From Planctomycetaceae bacterium (GTDB taxonomy: Bacteria; Planctomycetota; Planctomycetia; Pirellulales; Pirellulaceae): DNA of 15,963 bases. Made by a program: the position numbers and the translations under genes. Positions 1 to 7,538 of this stretch are shown in pieces. Position 1 is the first letter of the stretch, and each line of letters opens with the position of its first letter. The stretch lies in assembly GCA_003455945.1 (NCBI GenBank), contig DMPQ01000353.1:164-16126 (forward strand). The letters are read 5' to 3'. The notes beneath the pieces are model-generated. The model saw nothing but the letters and a program-made list of their open reading frames with translations. It was not told the origin of the DNA and ran no database searches.

Positions 1-281
1 TCGGCGTCCCGTTCAACATCGCCAGCTACTCGCTGCTGACGGCGATGATCGCTCAGGTCGTCGGGCTGCGTTGCGGCGAGTTCGTTCACACGCTCGGCGA
101 CGCTCATCTGTACCGGAACCATTTCGACCAGGCTCGGCTGCAGCTGGAGCGGGAACTGCGGCCGCTCCCGCGTCTGAAACTCGATCCCTCCGTCAATCGG
201 ATCGACGACTTCCGCTACGAGCACATCGAGGTCGAAGGGTACGATCCGCATCCCCACATTCCGGCTCCGGTGGCGGTATGA
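1..281 (+). CDS. thyA: Thymidylate synthase, C-terminal part (gene cut by window start)
   Basis: Thymidylate synthase converts dUMP to dTMP in the cytoplasm, using methylene-tetrahydrofolate and releasing dihydrofolate. About 92 C-terminal codons are present, read in frame from base 3. The visible sequence contains the family's hallmark blocks: FNIASY (dUMP-contacting Asn), GDAHLYRNH (the His and Tyr that contact the nucleotide sugar) and the terminal [15 protein letters not shown], which closely follows the bacterial ThyA C-terminus known to close over the active site. The catalytic Cys and the N-terminal two thirds lie upstream of the window. The stop codon TGA at 279-281 overlaps the ATG of folA, so the two are probably translationally coupled. 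Identification is secure. Only completeness upstream is unknown. Confidence 0.97.
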   Translation, partial: GVPFNIASYSLLTAMIAQVVGLRCGEFVHTLGDAHLYRNHFDQARLQLERELRPLPRLKLDPSVNRIDDFRYEHIEVEGYDPHPHIPAPVAV

Positions 282-772
282 AGCCGATCCTGATCGTGGC
301 GATGGGGCGAGACGGGACGATCGGTCGCGACGGCGGTCTGCCGTGGCATCTGCGGAGCGACCTGCAGCGGTTTCGCCGGATGACGATGGGGCACGCGATG
401 CTGATGGGGCGCCGCACCTGGGATTCGATCGGCCGGCCGCTCCCGGGGCGCCGCAGCATCGTGCTCAGTCGCGATCCGGCGCTGAGGATCGAGGGGGCCG
501 AGGTCGTCGATTCGATCGACCGGGCATTGGCGGTGGCCGGAGGGGAATCGCCGGCGTTCGTGATCGGCGGAGCCGATATCTTCCGCGCCTTTCTGCCGGC
601 CGTCGACGAACTGCGGGTGACTTGGGTCGAGGGGGAGGTGACCGGCGAGACGCGGTTTCCGGACTGGAACCCCGAGGATTGGTCGGCGGCCGAAACCGAG
701 CGACTGCCTGCCGGCCCGGAGGACGAGTTCCCGACGACCTATGTCCGCTACCTCAGAAAACCGGCTCGCTGA
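278..772 (+). CDS. folA: Dihydrofolate reductase
   Basis: Dihydrofolate reductase reduces dihydrofolate to tetrahydrofolate with NADPH, regenerating the cofactor oxidised by the ThyA encoded just upstream. The protein is 164 aa, the usual length for bacterial DHFR. Visible family motifs are the N-terminal strand with Ala8, the Met20-type loop ending GGLPWHL (residues 19-25), the catalytic acid Asp28, [16 protein letters not shown] (43-58, NADPH and folate binding) and IGGADIF (96-102, the Gly-Gly cofactor turn). The start chosen is the ATG at 278-280 overlapping the thyA stop (ATGA). A longer open frame upstream only reads through thyA in another frame and adds an Arg-rich, non-homologous extension. 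The thyA-folA order is common in bacteria. No internal oddity was seen. Confidence 0.97.
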   Translation: MKPILIVAMGRDGTIGRDGGLPWHLRSDLQRFRRMTMGHAMLMGRRTWDSIGRPLPGRRSIVLSRDPALRIEGAEVVDSIDRALAVAGGESPAFVIGGADIFRAFLPAVDELRVTWVEGEVTGETRFPDWNPEDWSAAETERLPAGPEDEFPTTYVRYLRKPAR

Positions 773-813
773 ACGCTCGGGTCTCGCCGGAAATCGTCCT
801 CGAGCGGTCGCCC

Positions 814-842
814 TTGACACCTCGCCCGGCAATCCGCAAACT
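814..842 (+). promoter_or_regulatory. Candidate sigma70-type promoter of rplX
   Basis: A perfect -35 hexamer TTGACA (814-819) is followed, after a 17-base spacer, by CAAACT (837-842), which matches TATAAT at three positions including the important second A and last T. It lies between the folA stop and the rplX start, leaving about 32 bases to the ATG. The -35 is convincing and the -10 is weak, so the exact promoter is inferred. Confidence 0.5.
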
Positions 843-874
843 ACGTGATCCCAGAAGGACGGAGAGCCTCCACA

Positions 875-1222
875 ATGAAGATCAAGTCGGGTGACACCGT
901 CATCGTCATCGCCGGTGCCAACAAGGGGCAGACCGGTAAGGTCATCTCGGTCGACAGCGATGCCGCGAAGGTGCTGGTCGAGGGGGTGAACCGCGTTTTC
1001 AAGCACGTGCGCAAGAGCCAGCGGAATCCGCAGGGTGGGCGTCTCGAAAAGGAGATGCCGATCGATGCGTCGAACGTGATGCTCGTCTGTCCGCAGAGCG
1101 GCAAGCCGACTCGCGTCGGCTACCGATTCTCGAAGGATGGCGCCAAGGAGCGGTTCGCCAAGGTCAGCGGCGTCTCGCTCGGCCAGTGCTCCCCCCCCAA
1201 GCCGTCGCGCGCCGCTTCCTGA
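875..1222 (+). CDS. rplX: 50S ribosomal protein L24
   Basis: L24 binds 23S rRNA early in large-subunit assembly. The protein is 115 aa. An N-terminal KOW motif is visible (MKIKSGDTVIVIAGANKGQ, residues 1-19), followed by VEGVN, the basic segment HVRKSQRNPQGGR (44-56) and the conserved KEMPI..SNVMLVCPQSGKPTRVGYR region. The start is the ATG at 875, preceded at good distance by GGAGAG (861-866). An upstream in-frame GTG at 845 would add ten non-conserved residues. The C-terminal zinc ribbon found in many L24s is degenerate: Cys72 remains, but its partner is Ser75, and the second CxxC is Ala95/Ser98. The gene stands alone, with no rplN or rplE beside it, unlike the usual spc operon. A promoter-like element and a strong terminator flank it. 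The tail after residue 99 ends SPPKPSRAAS. Confidence 0.95.
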   Translation: MKIKSGDTVIVIAGANKGQTGKVISVDSDAAKVLVEGVNRVFKHVRKSQRNPQGGRLEKEMPIDASNVMLVCPQSGKPTRVGYRFSKDGAKERFAKVSGVSLGQCSPPKPSRAAS

Positions 1223-1250
1223 GCGACCGGACGAAGGGCTGTCGAAATCA

Positions 1251-1289
1251 GGCGGCTCGCGCTTCGAGTCGAAGTGCGAGTCGCTTTTT
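1251..1289 (+). terminator. Strong intrinsic terminator after rplX
   Basis: Bases 1251-1266 pair with 1270-1285 over 16 consecutive positions with a 3-base loop (AGT); three of the pairs are G-U in RNA and the rest Watson-Crick. The stem runs directly into TTTTT (1285-1289), the only run of five T in the window that I noticed. It lies 28 bases after the rplX stop. The G-U pairs make it a terminator for the + strand specifically. Confidence 0.9.
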
Positions 1290-1613
1290 CATGCGCGGTC
1301 GGTTTTCGAGCGGCGAGCGGGCGGTCGCGAGCTGCAGTTCACCGGAGCGACACCGACGGTGCGGCATCTCGAGAGCCGATCGCCGGAGCGATATCATCGC
1401 GGATGTGATGTCGGCGGTGCGCTCTCGGTCGTCGGAGAGTGACGATCGTCCGGCGGCACCGGTCCCGCCTCCCGCTTGTCCGTCCGCGGTGACGGCGATA
1501 CGGTTGGGTCGAGCGGGAGCGAGTCGACGTCGGCTGACGATTCCGGTCGGCCGTTCGCTCGAGACCGCCTCGGAACGGGCAATCGGCTGCGACTGACCGC
1601 GGCGGAGCGAGCG
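1290..1613 (+). other. Gene-free stretch before the membrane-protein gene
   Basis: No reading frame here resembles a protein. Open frames exist, but they are Arg/Ser-rich shadows typical of GC-rich DNA. The only signals are a TATCAT box (1392-1397), one mismatch from TATAAT but without a recognisable -35, sitting in a short hairpin (1388-1400), and a CTCTC/GAGAG inverted repeat (1424-1441). This stretch probably holds the promoter of the next gene, but the position is not established. Confidence 0.4.
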
Positions 1614-2264
1614 ATGGATTCTCTGCACTTCTTCGTCGCGATCGGCCCGCTTGCCGCTTATGCGGCGCTGCTCGGCGTCGTTCATGTTTCGCGCCGTCCG
1701 TTCGTCACGAGCGGGGCTCGCGATGCGGCGACACTCGGGATCGCCCTGACCGGAGTGGCGGTCGCGGGGCCGCTCGAACTCTTCCTTCCCGATTCGGCCA
1801 ACCGTTGGTTTCCGGGCGGCATCTGGATCCTGCTCCTGCTGCTCTATTCGCTCTGTTTGAGTCTGGCGGTGTTGCTGCTGCGGCCGCGGATCGTGATCTA
1901 CAACATCGCTCCCGGCGATTTTCGTCCTCGATTCGCGTCGGTGGTCCAGAGTCTGGATGCCGATGCCCGCTGGGCGGGCGACTCGGTAACGCTGCCGTCG
2001 ATCAACGTGCAGTTGACGATCGAGTATCAGCCGTGGACGCGGACGATTCAGTTGGTGTCGGCCGGCAATCGTCAGGACACGATCGGTTGGAAGCGGATCG
2101 AATCGCAGCTGCAGCGCGAGCTGCGCGAGTTGAAGACGCCGCCGATGCCGCTCGGCTGGACACTCCTGGGACTCGGTCTTGCATTGGCGGTCGGCAGTTC
2201 CGTCTGGGCGATTCTCGATCGGAAGGCGTTTCTCGAAATGGCGATGGAGATGCTGCGGCTCTGA
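1614..2264 (+). CDS. Membrane protein of unknown function (four predicted helices)
   Basis: I do not recognise the family of this 216-aa protein. Three hydrophobic segments lie in the N-terminal half (about residues 5-25, 38-58 and 70-89), followed by a soluble stretch of roughly 90 residues. A fourth hydrophobic segment (181-201) sits close to the C-terminus. The soluble part contains a conserved-looking block (LRPRIVIYNI, then WAGDSVTLPSINVQLTIEY), suggesting a small beta-rich domain held between membrane segments. The start is the ATG at 1614, preceded by a GGAG-like site (1604-1607). An in-frame GTG at 1476 would add 46 residues of Ser/Arg/Asp-rich sequence without hydrophobic character, which I take as non-coding. 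The neighbours, rplX upstream (behind a terminator) and DUF1559 genes downstream, do not explain its role. Confidence 0.75.
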   Translation: MDSLHFFVAIGPLAAYAALLGVVHVSRRPFVTSGARDAATLGIALTGVAVAGPLELFLPDSANRWFPGGIWILLLLLYSLCLSLAVLLLRPRIVIYNIAPGDFRPRFASVVQSLDADARWAGDSVTLPSINVQLTIEYQPWTRTIQLVSAGNRQDTIGWKRIESQLQRELRELKTPPMPLGWTLLGLGLALAVGSSVWAILDRKAFLEMAMEMLRL

Positions 2265-2272
2265 TCGCTCGC

Positions 2273-2288
2273 CGTTCGGATCCGAACG
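2273..2288. repeat. 16-bp perfect palindrome just after the membrane-protein gene
   Basis: CGTTCGGATCCGAACG is a perfect inverted repeat beginning nine bases after the stop codon at 2264. As RNA it would form a 6-bp stem with a GATC loop. No T-run follows, so it is at best a weak terminator. It could equally be a dyad protein-binding site or chance in GC-rich DNA. Confidence 0.4.
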
Positions 2289-2401
2289 CATTCTTCGCGC
2301 CGCGCCGTCGCCGCAAGAGAACCTTTCGCGCCGCTCGGCTGATCGCTCCCGCGCCGCGGTTCGTCTTTCGTCTCTCGCTCGCGCGAATCTCCTGCGTCAG
2401 G

Positions 2402-2431
2402 TTGTGGCCCTGTCGATCGCTCCTCCATAAT
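2402..2431 (+). promoter_or_regulatory. Candidate promoter upstream of the first DUF1559 gene
   Basis: CATAAT (2426-2431), five of six matches to TATAAT, lies 18 bases after TTGTGG (2402-2407), which keeps the TTG of the -35 consensus. It is about 80 bases before the ATG at 2513. AT-rich boxes are rare in this DNA, which raises its credibility, but the -35 is weak. Confidence 0.45.
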
Positions 2432-2512
2432 GCGGGCCGACGTCCGTTCGCCGCATCGCGATGTCGACGTGCGTCGACCGCTCGGGACGCGGCTTGCAGG
2501 AGGAGGTTTCGC

Positions 2513-4948
2513 ATGGTCGGTCTGCGAACGAGGGCTTGCGCCAAGGCGGCGGCAGGTCGATCTGCCTCGGGTCTGTCGGGGGGCATGCACCGGAGGTCCG
2601 CGTCGCGGCTGGTCGTGCTCGGGGCGTCGCTGATCGGAGCGTCGCTGCTCCTGCCGACCGTCGCCGCGGCTCAGGGGGATTTCCGCTCGTGGCTCCCCGA
2701 CGAGCATCTCTTCGGCGCGGTCTGGGCGGGGCGCCCCTCGGATGATCCGAGCATCACCGCGGCCGAACGACGCGTGCTCGATGACGAAGCGTTCCGTTTC
2801 TACGGCACGATCCTGTCGGCGATTCCGATCGACCTCGACTTGCCGAAGCCCGAGCGGGTCGCGGAGATGTGGCAAGGGGAAGGGGGGGCCCGAGCCCTTC
2901 TGGAAACGCGCGTCGCCTTCTACATGCGCCCGGTCGAGATCGACATGCGCAGTCGTCCGGCGGCCGGCATCGCCATCGAGCGAGGGAAATTCGCCGAGGC
3001 GTTCGAGATGGCGCTGCGCGAGAATCTGCAGGACGCGAATCGACTGGAACGTTTCCGACTCGGCGAGCACAAGGTCTCGCGACTGGCCGAAGCGAACGGT
3101 GACAAGGCGATCGAGTTCGGCTGGATCGGCGAGGTCTTCTGCCTGACGTACGGCGGTCGCGACGAGCTGGCCTGGTGGCTCGAACGGCGCGACGGTGACG
3201 CATGGAAGGCGCTGGCCGAAAGGACTCGGGTCGATCGTCCGTGGGGAACGGTATCGCTCGACGCTGCCGGAGCGGTGACGCTGCTGAACGAGCAGGGGAT
3301 GCCGGGCGATCTCGAACGTATGCTCCGTCTGACCGGACTCGATCGAGCCGGGCGGGCGATGTGGCAGGTCGGCTTCGATGACCAGGGATATCGAAGTCGG
3401 ATGTTCATCGAATCGCAGGGGGCACCGGCCGGCCTGCTCGGGCTCTTTCGTCCGGGGACCGAGCCGATCGAGTTTCCGCCGATCGCCGCCGACAGCCTGC
3501 TCACCGTCACGACGGGGAGCGATCTGTTTGCCGGCCTGAGTTCGCTGGCGGCCGAATTGCCGGCCGGTTCCGCTTCGGCCGAACGCAATCGGAACGAACT
3601 GGTCGAAACGCTCGAACGCTATGGCAGAGCTTTCGGACCGGGGCTTTCGTTCCGCTACGCACCGAACGACGGCGGTTGGTTCGGAGGGGCGTCGGTCGTG
3701 ATGCCGATTCGCGATCCGGCCCAGGCGCGCGAGCAGTTGGAACGGATCGAGGCGGATCTGATCGAAGGGATCGATCCGAACGCTCCGTTCTGGAATCGAA
3801 TGCGTTTCGCTCGGTCGTCCTATCACGACCATCCGGTGTCCCGCTTCACGATGTCGACTTCGGCGCCGTTCGAGCTCGCGTGGGTGTCGACCGATGCCGG
3901 GCTGCTGCTCGGACTCGAACCGACGGGGCTCAAGCCGGTCCTCGATCGGATCGACGGACGGCGTCAGGACATCGCTCGGGCTCCGCTTGGCGACGACGAA
4001 GGGCTGCGAATGCAGCTCGATCTGCGGCAGCTGCTCACGACTCCGGCGGGAGTGCTTCGATTTGCGCTGCTCGCGATCATGGTCGACTCGCGCCGCGGTT
4101 TCGGCGACCCGGAGTATTTCGAGCGATTGTTGGCCGCCGCGACGTCGCTTCCCGACGGAGCGTGGATCGAGCGGATCATTTCGGAGGACTCGCTGTCGAT
4201 CACCACGCTCGACGACGGCCTGGCGATCGACGGACGCTTCTCGCTCCCCGGGAGCGAAGTCGCGCTGGTCGGCGGTTCGTTGATGATGGTGGGAATCGCG
4301 ATCGACGAGCTCGATCTCGATCCGCTGTCGCTGCTTGTTCCGGCCGGCATGCAGCGGACCCAGGCGATGAACAACCTGAAGCAGATCGGGTTGGCGATGC
4401 ACAACTACCACGACACCTTCAATCGGTTTCCCGATGCGGCGACGAAGGACGCGCGAGGCAAATCGCTGCTGAGCTGGCGCGTGCAGCTGCTTCCGTACCT
4501 GGATCAAGCCGCGCTCTACGACCGGTTTCGGCATGACGAACCGTGGGACAGCGAGCACAACCTGGCACTGCTCGAACAGATGCCCGACGTCTTTCGGGCT
4601 CCCGGAGTCGACCTGGAGCCGGGCATGACGCCGTACGTCGTCATCCGGCAGCAAGGAGCGCTCTACGACGAAGACGGAGTCGGAGTCCGGCTGGCGGCGA
4701 TCACCGACGGCACGTCGAATACGATCATGGCGGTCGAGGCGAACGGCATCTCGGTCGTTCCGTGGACTCGCCCCGACGATCTCGTTCCCGACATGGAGCT
4801 CCTGTCGCAGCTGGCCGGCCTGCGCGGCGACGGGTTTCTGGTGGTCATGGCCGACGGCGCCGTCCGCTGGATCGATGCCGGGACCGACATGTCGATGATC
4901 GAAGCGATGATCACGCGCGCCGGCGGCGAAGTGGTGAACTTTCCCTGA
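2513..4948 (+). CDS. Exported DUF1559-domain protein, paralogue 1
   Basis: This 811-aa protein has three parts. Residues 1-53 hold a basic N-region and a hydrophobic core (33-50) ending AAAQ, a plausible Sec signal peptide cut after Ala53. Residues 54 to about 610 form a long domain of unknown function, beginning WLPDEHLFGAVWAGRP. Residues about 613-811 are a DUF1559 domain, shown by NNLKQIGLAMHNYHDTF, LLSWRVQLLPYL, EPWDSEHN, DGTSNTI and ADGAVRW. DUF1559 is greatly expanded in planctomycetes, usually behind a pilin-like N-terminal helix, and that helix is missing here. The usual His of the C-terminal H-X9-DG motif is Arg. The start at 2513 follows AGGAGGAGGT (2498-2507) at ideal distance. An ATG at 2585 would give a shorter signal peptide. 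The 1047-codon open frame from 1805 is spurious in its first part. The exact function is unknown, and an envelope or periplasmic location is inferred. Confidence 0.9.
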   Translation: MVGLRTRACAKAAAGRSASGLSGGMHRRSASRLVVLGASLIGASLLLPTVAAAQGDFRSWLPDEHLFGAVWAGRPSDDPSITAAERRVLDDEAFRFYGTILSAIPIDLDLPKPERVAEMWQGEGGARALLETRVAFYMRPVEIDMRSRPAAGIAIERGKFAEAFEMALRENLQDANRLERFRLGEHKVSRLAEANGDKAIEFGWIGEVFCLTYGGRDELAWWLERRDGDAWKALAERTRVDRPWGTVSLDAAGAVTLLNEQGMPGDLERMLRLTGLDRAGRAMWQVGFDDQGYRSRMFIESQGAPAGLLGLFRPGTEPIEFPPIAADSLLTVTTGSDLFAGLSSLAAELPAGSASAERNRNELVETLERYGRAFGPGLSFRYAPNDGGWFGGASVVMPIRDPAQAREQLERIEADLIEGIDPNAPFWNRMRFARSSYHDHPVSRFTMSTSAPFELAWVSTDAGLLLGLEPTGLKPVLDRIDGRRQDIARAPLGDDEGLRMQLDLRQLLTTPAGVLRFALLAIMVDSRRGFGDPEYFERLLAAATSLPDGAWIERIISEDSLSITTLDDGLAIDGRFSLPGSEVALVGGSLMMVGIAIDELDLDPLSLLVPAGMQRTQAMNNLKQIGLAMHNYHDTFNRFPDAATKDARGKSLLSWRVQLLPYLDQAALYDRFRHDEPWDSEHNLALLEQMPDVFRAPGVDLEPGMTPYVVIRQQGALYDEDGVGVRLAAITDGTSNTIMAVEANGISVVPWTRPDDLVPDMELLSQLAGLRGDGFLVVMADGAVRWIDAGTDMSMIEAMITRAGGEVVNFP

Positions 4949-4960
4949 GTCGAACGCCTG

Positions 4961-5003
4961 GACGATCGTTCCTGCACGACGATCGTTCCTGCACGACGAT
5001 CGT
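4961..5003. repeat. 17-bp tandem repeat with three ACGATCGT palindromes
   Basis: The unit GACGATCGTTCCTGCAC occurs at 4961-4977 and again, identical, at 4978-4994. The first nine bases of a third copy follow at 4995-5003. Each copy carries the perfect palindrome ACGATCGT (4962-4969, 4979-4986, 4996-5003), so the palindromes are spaced exactly 17 bp apart. The array lies 12 bases after the stop of the first DUF1559 gene and about 95 bases before the start of the second. It could be an operator array, a processing or terminator structure, or slippage-derived repeat DNA. Confidence 0.85.
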
Positions 5004-5096
5004 GAGGCGACGATTCGGCGACCTCACCGCATGCGACGTCCGATTTCCGGGGACCGACGGCGTCCTCACCTGTCCGACGAACCGGAGTTCCGACCG

Positions 5097-7538
5097 ATGG
5101 CGATGGCATTCTTCGGCGTCTTCGAGATGCTGCTGATCGTGCTCCTTTCCGGAGCGTTCGGCGTGCCGGTCTCGCTCCCTCCGGCGCCGCACGATCCGTG
5201 GTTCGATCAGATCGCGCCGGAAGACCCGCTCTACTACACCGTCTGGTCCGGTTCGACGGCCGCCGACCCCGCGTCGGGAAACGCGACCGAACGGATGTTG
5301 GCGGGGCCCGAGGCAGCGGCGTTCGGTCGTGAGATCGACCGACTGCTCGATGCGGGCGAGGCGAGGTTCCTGCCCGATCTTGCGGACGACGATCGGACGC
5401 TTCGCTACCTGATCGCTCGGCTGATCCGGACGATGATCGATCATCCGGTCTGTGCTTATGTCGCCGACCTGAAGCTCGCGGAGGATGGTTTCGAGATCGA
5501 TGCGGCGCTGATCATCAAGGTGGGCGAGCGACGCGACGAGACGGCGGGGCTGATCGAGCGGCTGGCTGCCGATGCGGAAGGGACTTTCGAGACCGTGGAG
5601 ATCGACGGCGACACGTTTCGCGCCGGTCGCTCCTCACCCGGAACGCCGCTGGTCTGGTTCGGTCTGCGCGGCGACTATCTGATCCTGGCGCTCGGCGAAG
5701 ACCCGGTCCGCTCGCTGATCAAGCGGACCGGCAATCCGACTCCGGCATGGCTGGCCGAGACGCGAGAGCTGCTGGCGGTCGAACGGATCGCAACTCTCTC
5801 GTACATCGACGTCGAGCGGTCCCTCGAACTGAGCGGCGGGATGGCGGGAGAGATGCCGGGCGAACTCGGCATGCTGGCCGCGATGGGGATTCAGGCGTTT
5901 GCGGGAGTCGATCGCTATCGAGCGGTCACCGGCCTGGACGCCACCGGTTATGCCGTGCGGACTCATGTCGGAATTGCGGCCGATTCTCCCTTGTCGCGCT
6001 CGCTCTCCGACGCGCCGTTGCTGCCCGAGGATTTCGAGAGCATTCCGAACGATGCGCCGGTCGCGATCGTCGCGAAGTTCGATGGACTCGAGGCGCTGGG
6101 CCTGCTCGGCGGCGGCGTCGGAATGTGGCTCGGTCCGATCGAACCCGAGCAGGCGCTCGAAGAGATTTCGCGCGCCGTCGATGCGCAGATCGGCTTCGGT
6201 CTGGACGAGATCCTGAACGAGGTCTTCGCCGACACGCTGGCGATCTATGCGGCACCGACCGAAGGGGGTGTGGTGACCGGCTGGGTCGGTGTCGTCAAGG
6301 TGCGCGATCCCGAGGCCGCTCGGTTGGTCTTCGACCGAGTCGTCGGTCTCGTCGAACAGGGGATTCCCGATCTCCGGCTCCGGACCGAAGAGCATGCGGG
6401 AACGAAGTTCGTCATCGCCGATCCGGCCGGCGAAGCTCCGTTTGCGCTCGCGTTCGCGCTGACCGAACGCGAACTGGTCGTCTCCCCCTTCCGCAATGCG
6501 GCGATCGGTCATGTGCGCCGCGCCGGAAGCGTTCCCAACCTGGGCGAGCACTCGCAGATCGCGAATCGTTTCGCGGCAGACGACATGCAGGGGACCGGGC
6601 TCCGAGTCGCGTTGCGGCTGGATCATGCCGAGCTGATCCGGATGTTCCATCCGGTCGTGATGATGACGATCCGAAACGGGCTCGACGAACTGAACCGGAC
6701 GACCGGACTCGATTTCGATCCGCTCACGATTCCGAGCGTCGGTGCGCTGACGGCCGATCTCGAACCGGTCACCGCGACGCTGATGCGAGTCGACGACGGC
6801 TTTCTGTGGGAAGTCCATCAGACCTTCCCGGGGACCGACTTGCCGGCCATCGCGCCGCTGGCGGTCATGACCGGCCTGCCGACGATCTTCACGGCTCGCG
6901 CTGCGGCGAGAAGGGTGCAGAGTCAGAACAACATGAAGCAGATCGGACTGGCGGTGCACAACTACGAGTCGACGTACAGCCGCCTGCCGGCCCAAGCCAA
7001 TGCCGATCCGGAGGGGCGGCCGCTGTTGAGCTGGCGCGTCCATCTTCTGCCGTACCTCGAAGAACAGGCGCTCTACGAGGAGTTCCGATTCGACGAGCCT
7101 TGGGACAGCGAGCACAATCGGCAGCTGATCGAGCGGATGCCGGCGATCTACGCTCGCCCCGGCAACGATCCGACGACCGGACAGACGCCGTATCTCGGCA
7201 ATGCCACCGAGAACGGCCTGTTCGCTCCCGGAGAACCGCAGCAGGACCCGAAGATGCCCCCTCGGGGCATCGGTTTCCAGAACATTCTCGATGGGACCTC
7301 CAATACCGTGATGCTGGTCGAGGTGAACGACCAGTCGCAGGTGATCTGGACTCGGCCCGACGACTTCGATGACGTCGACATGGATCCGCTCGCTCGACTG
7401 ATCGGAGCGCGCGAGGACGGCATCCTGTTCGGCTTCGGAGACGGCTCGGTCCGTCTGGCGCCACTTTCGATCGATGCGTTGCTCCTGAAGCGATTGTTCG
7501 ATCGCCAGGACGGCGAAGTGATCCGGATCGATTGGTAA
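5097..7538 (+). CDS. Exported DUF1559-domain protein, paralogue 2
   Basis: This 813-aa protein is built like its upstream neighbour. It has a hydrophobic N-terminus (about residues 5-25, a signal peptide or anchor) and an unknown domain beginning PEDPLYYTVWSG and reaching about residue 605. The DUF1559 domain then runs from about 611 to the end, with NNMKQIGLAVHNYES, LLSWRVHLLPYL, EPWDSEHN, DGTSNTVM and GDGSVRL. As in paralogue 1, the pilin-type leader is absent and the H-X9-DG His is Arg (AREDG...DG). The two DUF1559 halves are clearly related. The N-terminal halves share only the opening and general pattern, so the duplication is old. The start is the ATG at 5097, 9 bases after GGAG (5084-5087). 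An in-frame ATG at 5031 lacks a ribosome site but would add a basic N-region more typical of a signal peptide, so it cannot be excluded. Function is unknown, and an envelope location is inferred. Confidence 0.9.
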   Translation: MAMAFFGVFEMLLIVLLSGAFGVPVSLPPAPHDPWFDQIAPEDPLYYTVWSGSTAADPASGNATERMLAGPEAAAFGREIDRLLDAGEARFLPDLADDDRTLRYLIARLIRTMIDHPVCAYVADLKLAEDGFEIDAALIIKVGERRDETAGLIERLAADAEGTFETVEIDGDTFRAGRSSPGTPLVWFGLRGDYLILALGEDPVRSLIKRTGNPTPAWLAETRELLAVERIATLSYIDVERSLELSGGMAGEMPGELGMLAAMGIQAFAGVDRYRAVTGLDATGYAVRTHVGIAADSPLSRSLSDAPLLPEDFESIPNDAPVAIVAKFDGLEALGLLGGGVGMWLGPIEPEQALEEISRAVDAQIGFGLDEILNEVFADTLAIYAAPTEGGVVTGWVGVVKVRDPEAARLVFDRVVGLVEQGIPDLRLRTEEHAGTKFVIADPAGEAPFALAFALTERELVVSPFRNAAIGHVRRAGSVPNLGEHSQIANRFAADDMQGTGLRVALRLDHAELIRMFHPVVMMTIRNGLDELNRTTGLDFDPLTIPSVGALTADLEPVTATLMRVDDGFLWEVHQTFPGTDLPAIAPLAVMTGLPTIFTARAAARRVQSQNNMKQIGLAVHNYESTYSRLPAQANADPEGRPLLSWRVHLLPYLEEQALYEEFRFDEPWDSEHNRQLIERMPAIYARPGNDPTTGQTPYLGNATENGLFAPGEPQQDPKMPPRGIGFQNILDGTSNTVMLVEVNDQSQVIWTRPDDFDDVDMDPLARLIGAREDGILFGFGDGSVRLAPLSIDALLLKRLFDRQDGEVIRIDW

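Noticed and set aside
71..277. 69-codon N-terminal extension of folA overlapping thyA
   Set aside because: The extension is an out-of-frame reading of thyA. DHFR homology starts exactly at the overlapping ATG at 278.
1186..1596. Open frames of 100-136 codons after rplX
   Set aside because: They run through the rplX terminator and have Ser/Arg-rich composition without motifs.
1805..2512. Upstream 236 codons of the open frame leading into the first DUF1559 protein
   Set aside because: They overlap the membrane-protein gene in another frame and are Arg/Ala-rich. The strong ribosome site AGGAGGAGGT before 2513 and the signal peptide after it fix the start downstream.
2072..4654. 860-codon open frame on the - strand opposite the first DUF1559 gene
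   Set aside because: Composition is Arg/His/Asp/Gln-rich without domain motifs, and it lies opposite a gene with clear signal peptide, ribosome site and DUF1559 motifs. Long antisense frames are expected in this GC-rich DNA.
4961..5003. CRISPR-like repeat array
   Set aside because: Repeats are contiguous with no spacers, only 17 bp long, and there are no cas genes. It is a tandem repeat.
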